From the NCBI GenBank assembly GCA_030407005.1, contig JAUDYN010000023.1, positions 1-32,671 of the forward strand: 32,671 bases of DNA, in the 5' to 3' direction. This document shows, piece after piece, positions 1 to 10,744 of this stretch (its first letter is position 1; each line of letters begins with the position of its first letter). The notes beneath the pieces were generated by a model. The model saw nothing but the letters and a program-made list of their open reading frames with translations, was not told the DNA's origin and did not search any database. The DNA is from Desarmillaria ectypa (lineage: Eukaryota > Basidiomycota > Agaricomycetes > Agaricales > Physalacriaceae). The translations under genes and the position numbers were made by a program.

Positions 1-204
1 ACCCAGTGGGAATTAAACCCATACTGAATTGTGCTGCCATGAACGTTGCAGATGGCAAGTCAGAAATGTTGATTGCATCTGCATTCAAGGACAAGGCCTT
101 ATTAGCTGCATTTTCTTCATCAATAGACTTGTCAAATGGCAATGGGTCAGACTTGGGTTCAGTCTCCCCCACACTATACATCTGTTCTGTTACTGGCTGA
201 GCCA
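1..204 (-). pseudogene. gag-protease linker of copy A, 5' fragment
   Basis: This is the reverse complement of 10745-10949 in copy B. It begins just after a shared TGA following ...LMAKK and covers the linker upstream of the aspartic protease (segments FDKSIDEENAANKALS and SLNADAINISDLPSATF). The protease active site would lie beyond base 1 and is not visible. Confidence 0.7.
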
Positions 205-2402
205 AAATTCATTTCTTAGCCATTAATTTGGCAATTTCTTTTCTTAGAGGCTCAGACAGGTCCATAAGCTCTTCAGCATTCAAGACTATAGGCATTTTCA
301 ATACTTTAGATGCAACATCTTGCACTCTACCCTCCTTATGGATGGGTGCCATATGTTTATATGCTGGTGTCTTGGATTCCTCAAATCTTACTTGGTTTTT
401 CTTTTTGTTTGTGATATCTGATGGGAGGAGTGCAAAACTTACACTCAGAACTTTTCTAAATAGTAGTTCTCAATGTGGGGCCTCATCCTCCTTACTGCTA
501 GCATCTTCTACTGTTACCAGTTTCTTACTAGTGAGTTTAATAGTAGGTATTTCCACTACAATCTTCTTACTAGTGAGTAATTGCGTGCTGGTTCTTCTTC
601 TCATATTCATCAGATTCATCAGACACTGGTTCAACCACTTTCTTACATATTCTTCAGTTCAGTTCCCTTGGGTCTGTTTTTAAAATGGTCCTCTAGCTGT
701 TTATGGGGAATAGTCATAGAGATTGACGTATTCTTCCCCATAGCCTTCATCAGACCCTTTCAAAACCCGTTGGGATGATTCACCACTGCTAGTGCACATG
801 GCAACATACTGACTATCAAAATTTTGATTAGTAGCTGCAGTCTGATTACTGGCCTGGGTTGAATAGTGACCTCATTTGATTCAATAAAACATTAGGATCA
901 AATGATTGATTCAATGTTTGACTACTAGTATATGAGACAGGTGTTTGTCACCACTGCAGGCTGAAACAGTAGATTGAATTAGGCATTGACACATAAGTGC
1001 TAGTCCTGCCAATACTGCAGGTCTTGACAAAGTCTATTGATCACTTCATCCCTAGCATCTCATGGCCTATTGGGCATACAAAGAAGTGTTATCAGGTAGT
1101 GCTGACATTAAATATTCCAGTTGGCCCACTGACATCCTCCAAAAACATCTGTTCTTGCTTCTTATTTAACATTGCTAGCATTTGATCCATTGGACAGAGG
1201 TGTGCTGGTTCATGTGGGATTGGATTACCATCGGCCATCATGAACTTGTGGTTGACAAACTTCAACAATCTTTCTGCTAAGTGCTTCTGGACATTCTGGG
1301 CCAATCTCTGTACATAGTGCCCAGGTTTCCAGTCATACTAGCAGTTGTCAGAAGGGCCTGCTCCCAGGTGTTCATTCTATGGTCATGATTGCCTTGGCAA
1401 GGAGTTATTATTTCCACCTTGTTGAAAGGCTTTCAATATTTGTTCGTGGCACTCCTTTTGCCTGTTTTCTCACTCACGTCAATGTGAGCAAGTAAAGTAG
1501 CTACTTGCTGCTTTACTTCTTCAAATTCTGCCTTGAATCCAGACCACTAGTGGCTCTGGTAGATGATATACTTCCACTAGTCGCTGACAGAAGGTAACTA
1601 GTGGAGCTGTTGGAGAGCAATATCATCAGCTTCAGCAACAACCTCAGCGAGAGTGTGTATATCTTCTCATCTTTTAATGGGTCTTGCAGCAACAGGTGCA
1701 GCATCACTACTGGACAACCAGCAGCAACATCAGTGCACTTGTCATGCTTTTGAATCCATGCTTGATACTCAATTGCAATGCATGTTTTCTCTAATGCGGG
1801 AGACAACAACTCAGTGAATTTCTCCACCTAGTTCTCGATTCATGACTAGTGCCAGAGGTTTCTGCAGCTTCTTAGCTTCGGTCAAGAATCTACACTTGAA
1901 CTTCAGATATGACTCACACTCGTCAGCCCCAAGGTTTGAGAACTTTCGCGATATACACATGAGCCTCTCCCAAGTGCCTGTCTCTGCATCTGCCACCATC
2001 TGGATAGTTTGTCAAGATAGCTTCCTTGAATTCATTGAAGGTGCCACTATCATACTCCTCTAGAGCTTGCCATTCTTCTTTGGTACATGCATCTGTATAC
2101 CTCACTAGCTTCCTCTTCTTCTCATCATTGTCAGTGATGCTATAGTTGGAGAATAAATCCTCCATTTGTCCAAGGAAATGATGCAAGTTTTCTGGTTCTT
2201 CACTATCAAACTTGGGCACATCCCTAGACATTGGTCTAGGCATCTTTTGGTTGTTAGTCAACATGGATGGTCTATTAACAGTTTGAATGGACTGTGAGTT
2301 TGTTTGTCCAGGTACTAGTGATATTCTATCTTCACTAGAGAAGGAAGTTCTTGGCCTTAGGCATGATGTGATGGGTCTAGTCTGTTGAACTGTTAAGTTC
2401 AC
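205..2402 (-). pseudogene. gag of copy A, frameshifted
   Basis: Structural capsid-type protein of a basidiomycete gypsy element. The ATG is at 2402 and 159 codons are open (to 1923). They include a VPKFDSEEPENLHHFL segment and a KLVRYTDACTKEEW segment, matching the first part of the B gag at 8556-9290. Relative to B there is an extra base near 1997 (after ...NYP), another near 1829, and missing bases near 1776 and 1797, so the frame is lost repeatedly. It shares with B the TGA codons that end the PIKR segment and follow the ANRP segment. The remnant of a CCHC knuckle and the downstream linker also match B. Non-functional as it stands. Confidence 0.8.
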
Positions 2403-2735
2403 ATTGATTCACTGTGCTGTCTCAGCTTGTGAGCTATTGGACAGTGCAGTTGCACTTCATTTCTGCTTTAACAAGTCATAGTTAGGTGGAGATCTAACAC
2501 CAGCAGCTCATGAATTGGCTGTTGATCTTCCTCTTGGTCTCAAGGTAGCACTATTAGGTGCTAGCCTTGAAGACAATGCTCATATGGGCTCTGTAGTTCT
2601 AGCTTTGCCCTTTGCTTGCACTGAGGCTTGATTAGACAGATTGCATACAAGCTACTAGGTTTGAACAGTAGTTTATTTAACAAGACTAGTGTCAAATAAG
2701 TGTCTTTTATTCAACAGATTATCAAGTCTGAAACC

Positions 2736-2753
2736 CCCTCATGGTGGGCTCCA
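2736..2753 (-). other. primer-binding site of copy A
   Basis: In element orientation it reads TGGAGCCCACCATGAGGG, just inside the LTR. It starts with the TGG expected to pair with a tRNA 3' CCA end. The same 18 bases occur at 8204-8221 in copy B. The tRNA identity is not assigned. Confidence 0.6.
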
Positions 2754-2757
2754 GATG

Positions 2758-4095
2758 ATGTGCTTGGTAACAGTGAGTGACAAAAGAATTAGGAAATGGC
2801 AATGAACACCAATCACACTAAACCTCTTACTACTCTACACTTAATCACCAATATTGAATTTGAGTGGTTTTGAGTATGATAGAAGCACTCTGCAGACTTC
2901 AATAATCAAGTACAATTGTCTTAAAAGACATTTTATTCATTACTAGTGAGTTTATACAAAGTACTACTTGTACTAGTGGAGTGGGTAAGACACAATTAAA
3001 TAAGAGTGACTTGGTTTGAGCTACTGTGCTTGTTCTGACTGAAACTGCTTCAGACTGGTGGTGCTCTTGACCCTATACTGCTTCCTACAAGTGATAAACA
3101 CTTGACCAGTCGCACTCTTGGCTAACTAGTGGTGCTCTTGGCCTAAGAATAAACTATAACTCCGAGAACTTTGCTTGAACTAACTTCAAAAACACTCCGG
3201 ACCTTTGCAGACACAACAGTGACTCTAAGGGACTTCAATTTAATGCAATACTATAGGTGACTTAGCAACTATTAATCACTTCATCAAGGTTAAGCACAAA
3301 TGCCTTTAGTTGGGGACACCAGTTACTACTAGTGAGGGCTCAACTGTGGGGATGGCTTGCCTGCCTTGCATGAGTGCCCATTCCACTACTGAGGCAAAAC
3401 TATAAATATCAGCTGGGTATAGGGTATATTAGTAGGATTTCTTGGCTAGTCATAAATAATGGTGAATAATCATGCAATAGTTGGTCTAGTCTGTTTTCTT
3501 TTCAAAGTCGGTCTAGAGACTCCACAGTCAGTCTTTCCCCATCCTTGGCCCAACTGCATATCCTAGTAATGTGGTTATATGAATATCTGGATATTAGTGC
3601 CTGTAATAGCTATCCAATCATGATCAAGAGTGCAGTCTGGCTACACTAGTATCGATCATAAGAGATCTATATCACAATAATCAGATCTGGGCTCAAGGTT
3701 AATCCATTCCTAATTTATTTCTAAGTCCTGTTTTAAGATTGCCATGTGACTAGTTATCCTGACTTAGGCATTTTATGCTCAGTCCAGTTGGCTAGTGATA
3801 GAACTTCATGAGATCTATGTACTCTGCTCCTGGTTTTGGTGTGCTAGTAGCATCCTTCATTTGCTAGTGGCTGTATTTAGTCCTGCTAGCATTTGAGTTA
3901 CTAGTCTGGCCAGCTGGTAGATTTAACCCACTAATGGTGTTGCAGCCAAGTCTTGGCTCTACCAGTTGCTTACTGCTTTAACTATCAGCTCAAAGCCTCA
4001 GCTATAGTCCTCTATGTATCACTAGTATAGGATAGATGTGCAATAGTATTGTTACAAAATCGCAAAATCTAGGTGTGAATATGTAGATGGCATAT
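2758..4095 (-). repeat. 5' LTR of copy A (Family I)
   Basis: This is the reverse complement of the B 5' LTR (6857-8199), with a few substitutions and 1-2 base indels. In element orientation it starts ATATGCCATC and ends AAGCACAT. The flank beyond the 5' end is CAGTG in element orientation (CACTG on plus, 4096-4100), matching the CANTG pattern at the other Family I insertions. With conventional TG...CA ends it would be 2756-4097. Confidence 0.85.
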
Positions 4096-4100
4096 CACTG
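4096..4100. repeat. CACTG flank of copy A (candidate target duplication)
   Basis: Five bases directly beyond the A LTR end, followed by RNase H codons of copy E (CAG AAG TTG AAT). The partner copy is outside the window. The pentamer fits the CANTG palindrome seen at the other two Family I insertions. Confidence 0.45.
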
Positions 4101-5192
4101 CAGAAGTTGAATCACCGACAAGCTCGGTGGGTCACTGAACTGGCTGAATATCACTTTATCCTTCAACATAAAGCTGGTGTTGCTAACAAAAAGGTGGATC
4201 TTCTCAGTTGAAGAGACAATCACAATCAGAGAAAAAAAGATAATCAAGATGTGATTGTGCTAGCTCCCAAACACTTCAGGGCATTAATTTTACCCACTAC
4301 TAAGGAACGACTCGCATGTATAAGAGACACAACATGACAAAGATCCCAATGGGATCAAGGGATAGAGAAATCCCTCGATCATGAATGAGGAATCACCCAG
4401 GAAAATAAGATCCTGTGGTATGACAGGAGAATCTACGTCCCACAAGATTCTTCCCTTCATGGTAAAATTATCACACAAAACCATGACCACATCACTGCCA
4501 GACATCCAGGAGTCACCAAAACCAAGGAACTTGTATTACGAGAATATTAGTGGCCAAAAATGAAGCAGACGATAGAAGTCTATGTCAAAGGATGCAAAAT
4601 GTGCCAGAGGACAAAGAGTGATATGCATGCCAAAGCTGCTCCTCTGAATCCCAATGCAATCCCTGATGCACCATGGACTCATATCTCAGTCAACATGGTC
4701 ACTGGACTTCTGGAATCCAAAGGATTCGATGTCCTACTGGTCATTGTGGACCAATTTTCAAAGAATATCATTCTTATTCCATGTAATGAAGAATTATCTG
4801 CAGAAGGATGGGCTCTCATGCTCTGAAATCACGTCTATGCCAGACACGGAATGCCCCAAGTGGTTATCTCAGACCAAGGACCACAATTCGTATCAATCTT
4901 CACAAAAGAACTCTACCAGATGATGAACATCACCCAAAATGCGTCCACAGCCTATCATCCACAGACTGATGGACAAACAGAAAGAGTCAACCAGGAGGTG
5001 GAGAAATACTTATGCATTTTTGTCAACCATCGACAAACAGACTGGGCAATGTGGTTACCCCTCACAGAATTCACTCATAACAATAGAATTCATTTGACAA
5101 CCAGAAAGAGCCCATTTATGGTCCTCTATGGTCAAAATCCTCATCTCATTCCCAAATCTATCCAAAGACTCAGTTCACCAATCCCATGGTGA
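4101..5192 (+). pseudogene. RNase H end and integrase of copy E
   Basis: The end of RNase H (VTELAEYHFILQHKAG, then KKVDLLS) is followed by TGA at 4209-4211, where the family expects Arg. Next come the integrase zinc module (H residues in the NHDHITARHPG segment, Cys at 4593 and 4602) and the DDE core. The first catalytic Asp is replaced by Asn (AAC, 4692-4694). The second Asp is at 4872-4874 (ISDQGPQF) and Glu at 4980-4982 (DGQTERVNQ), giving DD35E spacing. Further breaks are TAG for Trp before WPKMK (near 4548) and TGA after the ALML segment (4824). Integrase inserts cDNA into chromatin; this copy could not encode an active one because of the Asn change and the stops. Confidence 0.85.
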
Positions 5193-5982
5193 TAGATTTC
5201 ACCAAAACAATGGCTAAAGTCCACAAGGAGGTTCATGACACCTTGGAAAAAGCAGCAGCACAAATGAAGGTGCAATACAATAAGAGAAAACAACCCTCTC
5301 GAGAATATCAAATTGGCGATAAGGTCTGGCTTGATACAGCTAACCTTCATCTTCCTCAACCCAAGAAAAAACTCGATGACAAATGAACAGGACCATTCGA
5401 GATCATCAAGAAGTCAGGCGTAGCATCATACAAGCTACAGCTGCCACCTCACTGGAAGATTCACCCCCAATTTAATGAGAAGTTGTTGACTCCCTATATC
5501 ATGCCTTCATTTCCCATCAACAACAACCACTGCCTCCTCCTCCAGTCCTTGTCGACAGTCAAGAAGAGTATGAAATCGAAGAAGTTTTGGATTCGCATAC
5601 CCATAAGGTATGCTTTAAACAAGGACAACCATCTAGGGAAGTCACAGACTACCTAGTCAAATGGAAGGGATGGACCAGAGAACACAACTCCTGGGTTAGA
5701 GAAACTGAAATGACAAACACAACAGAAGTGATCAAAGAGTATCAGGCCAGCATAAACCATGCCATATACACTCCCAAAATCGTAACCAAAAGCAAGAGAG
5801 TGGTCAAAGTATTAGACCACAAATACTCCGACAATGGTGATATAGCCTATTTGGCAGAACACGAAGATGGCTATAAAAAATGGATTGCTAATCCAGATGA
5901 AGGCTCATGGAAATTGTTGATTGACCAGTATTGGACCAATCAAGTTGAATCACAATATGACACCCCTGAAGAAGAACCTTAG
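5193..5982 (+). pseudogene. integrase C-terminus with chromodomain, copy E
   Basis: This begins with the GPF-type integrase C-terminal module (KVWLDTANLHLP, then TGPFEIIKKSG after an in-frame TGA near 5384). A one-base frame change near 5495 leads into a proline-rich linker. An open stretch then runs to TAG at 5980-5982. It holds a canonical chromodomain at about 5563-5745 (EYEIEEVLDS ... YLVKWKGWTREHNSWV ... VIKEYQ), which in chromoviruses binds modified histone tails and steers integration to heterochromatin. A second chromo-like unit follows at 5797-5934 (KVLDHKYSDNGDIAYL ... YKKWIANPDEGSWKLL). The same two-unit tail is present in copy C. Confidence 0.8.
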
Positions 5983-6000
5983 CAGTCAGGACGACTGCTT

Positions 6001-6015
6001 TAACAAGGGGGGTAA
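6001..6015 (+). promoter_or_regulatory. polypurine tract of copy E
   Basis: AACAAGGGGGG followed by TAA lies directly upstream of the LTR start TGTTATGA. This is the expected primer for plus-strand cDNA synthesis. Copy C has the related AACAACAAGGGG in the same place. Confidence 0.7.
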
Positions 6016-6431
6016 TGTTATGATTTTTCCATTTCCTTATGTCATGTCCATGACACATGCTATCTAATCACCAAGACTTCACCAAATCTCTGGTTTGTAT
6101 CCACCAATTCACTGACACACATCTCATTCCCACAAGTTCTAACCCTATTTCATTCCTATTGGCCCTATGATCCTTCCGGACCATGACTCTTGGACACCGT
6201 TTCCTCAAGGACTAAACTGTTTCATCTATTATTACACACCATATTTACAGTATAAAAGCAGAGTAAACTACACTGTTGTACTCTATCTTTTGACTAAATT
6301 ACATCTTCATACCTTCTACTACACCTAGTACTAAAGGCTAGACCAAAGTCTCATTGAGTGACTGCCCAAACACGAAGCAGCTCAGAGACTCAAATCATGC
6401 CCCAAGTCACATGTTAGACAGGGCCATAACA
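6016..6431 (+). repeat. 3' LTR of copy E (Family II)
   Basis: Starts TGTTATGATT and ends CCATAACA, 416 bp, with a TATA-like box TATAAAAG at 6251-6258. Its first ~20 bases match the LTR starts of copies C and G, while the rest has diverged. Directly downstream (6432-6436) is TCCTC, the expected target-duplication position; its partner is not in the window. Confidence 0.8.
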
Positions 6432-6851
6432 TCCTCCATATGTCATCCATCAACCAGTTCTGGCATCCTGACTGACTCCTGTATTAGCAGTTGGCTTTGA
6501 GGCTGAGAAACTTGTCACCCCAGTGGCGGCTTTGTCACTGGAAGGTTGGGACAGGAGTTCTTCTTCTGTCTGTCTCAGGGAATGCCTGTCATTTGGTCAA
6601 AGACCCATTTCTGCTGCCATTCTTCATACATTCTTGAGATGTGCTCCTTCTATTCTGGATACATGTGCAGAATGTTGATGCCCATGTTGGAGATGAAGGT
6701 CATGTAGAAGGTTGGTACTCTCAGATAAACAGCCTTCACCATGGTGCCACACTCATTCTCATTGGTCTATGGGCCCACCAATGTAGCTTCCTCTTCCAGC
6801 TTCTAGAAGTAATGGGAGGCAGGCTGCATTCCCATCTGAAGGTCGAATATC
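6432..6851 (-). pseudogene. gag of copy F, C-terminal part (Family II)
   Basis: On the minus strand this aligns to 25046-25480 of copy C: WIFDLQMGMQPASHYF, then KAVYLRVPTFYMTFISNMG, then RMYEEWQQKWVFDQM, then VTSFSASKP. It is the retrotransposon gag domain downstream of the point where copy B inserted; the preceding codons (EVHEKQ) are found beyond the far end of B at 17300. Stops are TAG (Q in YFQKL), TAG and TGA. The gag ends at 6432, where copy E interrupts it. The plus-strand open frame here (6641-6883) is only a shadow. Confidence 0.8.
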
Positions 6852-6856
6852 CACTG
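6852..6856. repeat. target-site duplication CACTG, left side of copy B
   Basis: Identical to 17295-17299. Joining the two flanks with one copy of CACTG removed restores the F gag reading frame across the insertion (EVHEKQ to WIFDL), supporting these as true insertion boundaries. Confidence 0.75.
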
Positions 6857-7814
6857 ATACACTATCTACACATTCATACCTAGATTTTGCGATTTTGTAA
6901 CAATACTATTGCACATCTATCCTATACTAGTGATACATAGAGGACTATAGCTGAGGCTTTGAGCTGATAGTTAAAAGCAGTAAGCAACTGGTAGAGCCAG
7001 GACTTGGCTGCAACACCATTAGTGGGTTAAATCTACCAGCTGGCCAGACTAGTAACTCAAATGCTAGCAGGACTAAATACAGCCACTAGCAAATGAAGGA
7101 TGCTACTAGCACACCAAAACCAGGAGCAGAGTACATAGATCTCATGAAGTTCTATCACTAGCCAACTGGACTGAGCATAAAATGCCTAAGTCAGGATAAC
7201 TAGTCACATGGCAATCTTAAAACAGGACTTAGAAATAAATTAGGAATGGATTAACCTTGAGCCCAGATCTGATTATTGTGATATAGATCTCTTATGATCG
7301 ATACTAGTGTAGCCAGACTGCACTCTTGATCATGATTGGATAGCTATTACAGGCACTAATATCCAGATATTCATATAACCACATTACTAGGATATGCAGT
7401 TGGGCCAAGGATGGGGAAAGACTGACTGTGGAGTCTCTAGACCGACTGTTTGAAAAGAAAACAGACTAGACCAACTATTGCATGATTATTCACCATTATT
7501 TATGACTAGCCAAGAAATCCTTACTAATATACCCTATACCCAGCTGATATTTATAGTTTTGCCTCAGTAGTGGAATGGGCACTCATGCAAGGCAGGCAAG
7601 CCATCCCCACAGTTGAGCCCTCACTAGTAGTAACTGGTGTCCCCAACTAAAGGCATTTGTGCTTAACCTTGATGAAGTGATTAATAGTTGCTAAGTCACC
7701 TATAGTATTGCATTAAATTGAAGTCCCTTAGAGTCACTGTTGTGTCCTGCAAAGGTCCGGAGTGTTTTTGAAGTTAGTTCAAGCAAAGTTCTCGGAGTTA
7801 TAGTTTATTCTTAG

Positions 7815-7903
7815 GCCAAGAGCACCACTAGTTAGCCAAGAGTGCGACTGGTCAAGTGTTTATCACTTGTAGGAAGCAGTATAGGGTCAAGAGCACCACC
7901 AGT
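7815..7903 (+). promoter_or_regulatory. three degenerate 18-mer repeats and a hairpin in the LTR
   Basis: GCCAAGAGCACCACTAGT (7815-7832), GCCAAGAGTGCGACTGGT (7835-7852) and GTCAAGAGCACCACCAGT (7886-7903) share the pattern CAAGAG-N-R/C-C-N-ACYRGT. Between the second and third is a perfect 6-bp stem, CAAGTG TTTAT CACTTG (7853-7869). They lie ~100-190 bp upstream of the TATA box, where U3 enhancer repeats are expected. The regulatory role is inference. Confidence 0.4.
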
Positions 7904-8000
7904 CTGAAGCAGTTTCAGTCAGAACAAGCACAGTAGCTCAAACCAAGTCACTCTTATTTAATTGTGTCTTACCCACTCCACTAGTACAAGTAGTACTTTG

Positions 8001-8006
8001 TATAAA
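8001..8006 (+). promoter_or_regulatory. TATA box of the Family I LTR
   Basis: TATAAA, about 200 bp before the LTR end, followed within 25 bp by AATAAAA. The arrangement fits a promoter and R-region polyadenylation signal. Conserved in the 3' LTR and, reversed, in copy A. Confidence 0.45.
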
Positions 8007-8203
8007 CTCACTAGTAATGAATAAAATGTCTTTTAAGACAATTGTACTTGATTATTGAAGTCTGCAGAGTGCTTCTATCATACTCAAAACCACTCAAATT
8101 CAATATTGGTGATTAAGTGTAGAGTAGTAAGAGGTTTAGTGTGATTGGTGTTCATTGCCATTTCCTAATTCTTTTGTCACTCACTGTTACCAAGCACATC
8201 ATC

Positions 8204-8221
8204 TGGAGCCCACCATGAGGG
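8204..8221 (+). other. primer-binding site of copy B
   Basis: TGGAGCCCACCATGAGGG begins 4 bases after the LTR end inferred from the target duplication (2 bases after a TG...CA end). It starts with TGG, complementary to a tRNA CCA terminus. The tRNA is not assigned. Confidence 0.65.
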
Positions 8222-8555
8222 GGTTTCAGACTTGATAATCTTGTTGAATAAAAGACACTTATTTGACACTAGTCTTGTTAAATAAACTACTGTTCAAACC
8301 TAGTAGCTTGTATGCAATCTGTCTAATCAAGCCTCAGTGCAAGCAAAGGGCAAAGCTAGAACTACAGAGCCCATATGAGCATTGTCTTCAAGGCTAGCAC
8401 CTAATAGTGCTACCTTGAGACCAAGAGGAAGATCAACAGCCAATTCATGAGCTGCTGGTGTTAGATCTCCACCTAACTATGACTTGTTAAAGCAGAAATG
8501 AAGTGCAACTGCACTGTCCAATAGCTCACAAGCTGAGACAGCACAGTGAATCAAT
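8222..8555 (+). other. 5' leader of copy B
   Basis: About 330 bases between primer site and first gag ATG. Short degenerate frames only (for example LSNQASVQAKGKARTTEPI), with no start and several stops. It may be an untranslated leader carrying packaging signals, or the decayed start of gag. One ACTAGT at about 8269. Confidence 0.4.
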
Positions 8556-10740
8556 GTGAACTTAACAGTTCAACAGACTAGACCCATCACATCATGCCTA
8601 AGGCCAAGAACTTCCTTCTCTAGTGAAGATAGAATATCACTAGTACCTGGACAAACAAACTCACAGTCCATTCAAACTGTTAATAGACCATCCATGTTGA
8701 CTAACAACCAAAAGATGCCTAGACCAATGTCTAGGGATGTGCCCAAGTTTGATAGTGAAGAACCAGAAAACTTGCATCATTTCCTTGGACAAATGGAGGA
8801 TTTATTCTCCAACTATAGCATCACTGACAATGATGAGAAGAAGAGGAAGCTAGTGAGGTATACAGATGCATGTACCAAAGAAGAATGGCAAGCTCTAGAG
8901 GAGTATGATAGTGGCACCTTCAATGAATTCAAGGAAGCTATCTTGACAAACTATCCAGAGGTGGCAGATGCAGAGACAGGCACTTGGGAGAGGCTCATGT
9001 GTATATCGCGAAAGTTCTCAAACCTTGGGGCTGACGAGTGTGAGTCATATCTGAAGTTCAAGTGTAGATTCTTGACCGAAGCTAAGAAGCTGCAGAAACC
9101 TCTGGCACTAGTCATGAATCGAGAACTAGTGGAGAAATTCACTGAGTTGTTGTCTCCCGCATTTAGAGAAAACATTGCATTGCAATTGAGTATCAAGCAT
9201 GGATTCAAAAGCATGACAAGTGCACCTGCTGTTGCTGCTGGTGTCAGTAGTGCTGCTGCACCTGTTGCTGCAAGACCCATTAAAAGATGAGAAGATATAC
9301 ACACTCTCGATGAGGTTGTTGCTGAAGCTGATGATATTGCTCTCAACAGCTCCACTAGTTACCTTCTGTCAGCGACTAGTGGAAGTATATCATCTACCAG
9401 AGCCACTAGTGGTTCTGGATTCAAGGCAGAATTTGAAGAAGTAAAGCAGCAAGTAGCTACTTTACTTGATCACATTGACGTGAGTGAGAAACAGGCAAAG
9501 GAGTGCCAAGAACAAATATTGAAAGCCTTTCAACAAGGTGGAAATAATAACTCCTTGCCAAGGCAATCATGACCATAGAATGAACACCTGGGAGCAGGCC
9601 CTTCTGACAACTGCTAGTATGACTGGAAACCTGGGCACTATGTAAGAGATTGCCAGAATGTCCAGAAGCACTTAGCAGAAAGATTGTTGAAGTTTGTCAA
9701 CCACAAGTTCATGATGGCCGATGGTAATCCAATCCCACATGAACCAGCACACCTCTGTCCAATGGATCAAATGCTAGCAATGTTAAATAAGAAGCAAGAA
9801 CAGATGTTTTTGGAGGATGTCAGTGGGCCAACTGGAATATTTAATGTCAGCCTACCTGATAACACTTCTTTGTATGCCAATAGGCCATGAGATGCTAGGG
9901 ATGAAGTGATCAATAGACTTTGTCAAGACCTGCAGTATTGGCAGACTAGCACTTATGTTTCAATGCCTATTCAATCTACTGTTCAGCCTCAGTTGTGACA
10001 AACACCTGTCTCATATACTAGTAGTCAAACATTGAATCAATCATTTGATCCTAATGTTTTCTTGAATCAAATGAGGTCACTATTCAACCAGGCCAGTAAT
10101 CAGACTGCAGCTACTAATCAAAATTTTGATAGTCAGTATGTTGCCATGTGCACTAGCAGTGGTGAATCATCCCAACAGGGTTTTGAAAGGGTCTGATGAA
10201 GGCTATGGGGAAGAATACGTCAATCTCTATGACTATTCCCCATAAACAGCTAGAGGACCATTTTAAAAACAGACCCAAGGGAACTGAACTGAAGAAATAT
10301 GTAAAGAAAGTGGTTGAACCAGTGTCTGATGAATCTGATGAATATGAGAAAGAAGAACCAGCACTGCAATTACTCACTAGTAAGAAGATTGTAGTGGAAA
10401 TACCTACTATTAAACTCACTAGTAAGAAACTGGTAACAGTAGAAGATGCTAGCAGTAAGGAGGATGAGGCCCCACATTGAGAACTACTATTTAGAAAAGT
10501 TCTGAGTGTAAGTTTTGCACTCCTCCCATCAGATATCACAAACAAAAAGAAAAACCAAGTAAGATTTGAGGAATCCAAGACACCAGCATATAAACATATG
10601 GCACCCATCCATAAGGAGGGTAGAGTGCAAGATGTTGCATCTAAAGTATTGAAAATGCCTATAGTCTTGAATGCTGAAGAGCTTATGGACCTGTCTGAGC
10701 CTCTAAGAAAAGAAATTGCCAAATTAATGGCTAAGAAATG
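8556..10740 (+). pseudogene. gag: gag of copy B
   Basis: The ATG at 8556 opens 244 codons, ended by TGA at 9288-9290. Segments DVPKFDSEEPENLHHF, KLVRYTDACTKEEWQ and EYDSGTFNEFKEAIL belong to the capsid-like gag of basidiomycete gypsy elements; REL.EKFTELLSPAFREN follows. After the stop the frame shifts. A nucleocapsid CCHC remnant is at 9612-9653 (C, stop, Y, D, WKPG, H, YVRD, C), where the second Cys reads Asp. Then come ...NHKFMMADGNPIP and a TGA after ANRP that copy A shares. A charged linker rich in LTSKK repeats follows (10370-10440), and the region ends at TGA after LMAKK (10738-10740), the natural or decayed gag boundary. Gag assembles virus-like particles in the cytoplasm. Confidence 0.85.
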
Positions 10741-10744
10741 AATT

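Larger units (their letters stand above)
1..4095 (-). mobile_element. Family I LTR retrotransposon copy A, 5' part (truncated by window edge)
   Basis: Read on the minus strand this holds a ~1.34 kb LTR, a primer-binding site, the gag region and the start of the protease region, then runs off the window at base 1. It is the near-identical reverse complement of 6857-10949 in copy B. It ends exactly at an LTR terminus at 4095, and the next bases belong to a different element (RNase H of copy E), so it is a separate insertion, not a simple fold-back of the sequence. The gag frame is broken by several 1-2 base indels that copy B lacks. Its 3' half is not visible. Confidence 0.85.
4101..6431 (+). 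mobile_element. Family II chromovirus copy E, 3' half
   Basis: Ty3/gypsy fragment with the end of RNase H, integrase, chromodomain tail, polypurine tract and 3' LTR. Its 5' part was cut off by the insertion of copy A. On the right it is inserted into the minus-strand gag of copy F, because 6432 onward reads F gag on the minus strand. It retains clearly more CpG (9 in 4801-5400) than copies B and C (0-3 per 600-1000 bp), although it hosts the insertion of A. Confidence 0.85.
6857..8199 (+). repeat. 5' LTR of copy B
   Basis: 1343 bp, ATACACTATC ... AAGCACAT (6855-8201 with conventional TG...CA ends). It differs from the B 3' LTR in clusters near its start and in its last third, while about 6960-7430 is nearly identical in both. 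It has a TATA box (TATAAA, 8001-8006), AATAAA nearby, three degenerate 18-mers (7815, 7835, 7886) and a hairpin at 7853-7869. Eight ACTAGT sites. Confidence 0.85.

Noticed and set aside
6641..6883. 80-codon plus-strand open frame
   Set aside because: Shadow of minus-strand F gag, and it runs into the LTR of copy B.
7815..7903. CRISPR-like repeat array
   Set aside because: The repeats are degenerate, unevenly spaced (20 and 51 bp) and lie within an LTR promoter region of a eukaryotic element.
10153..10722. 189-codon minus-strand open frame as a host gene
   Set aside because: It is the antisense shadow of the copy B gag linker; its twin on the plus strand at 228-683 is the shadow of copy A. 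No start context or domain.
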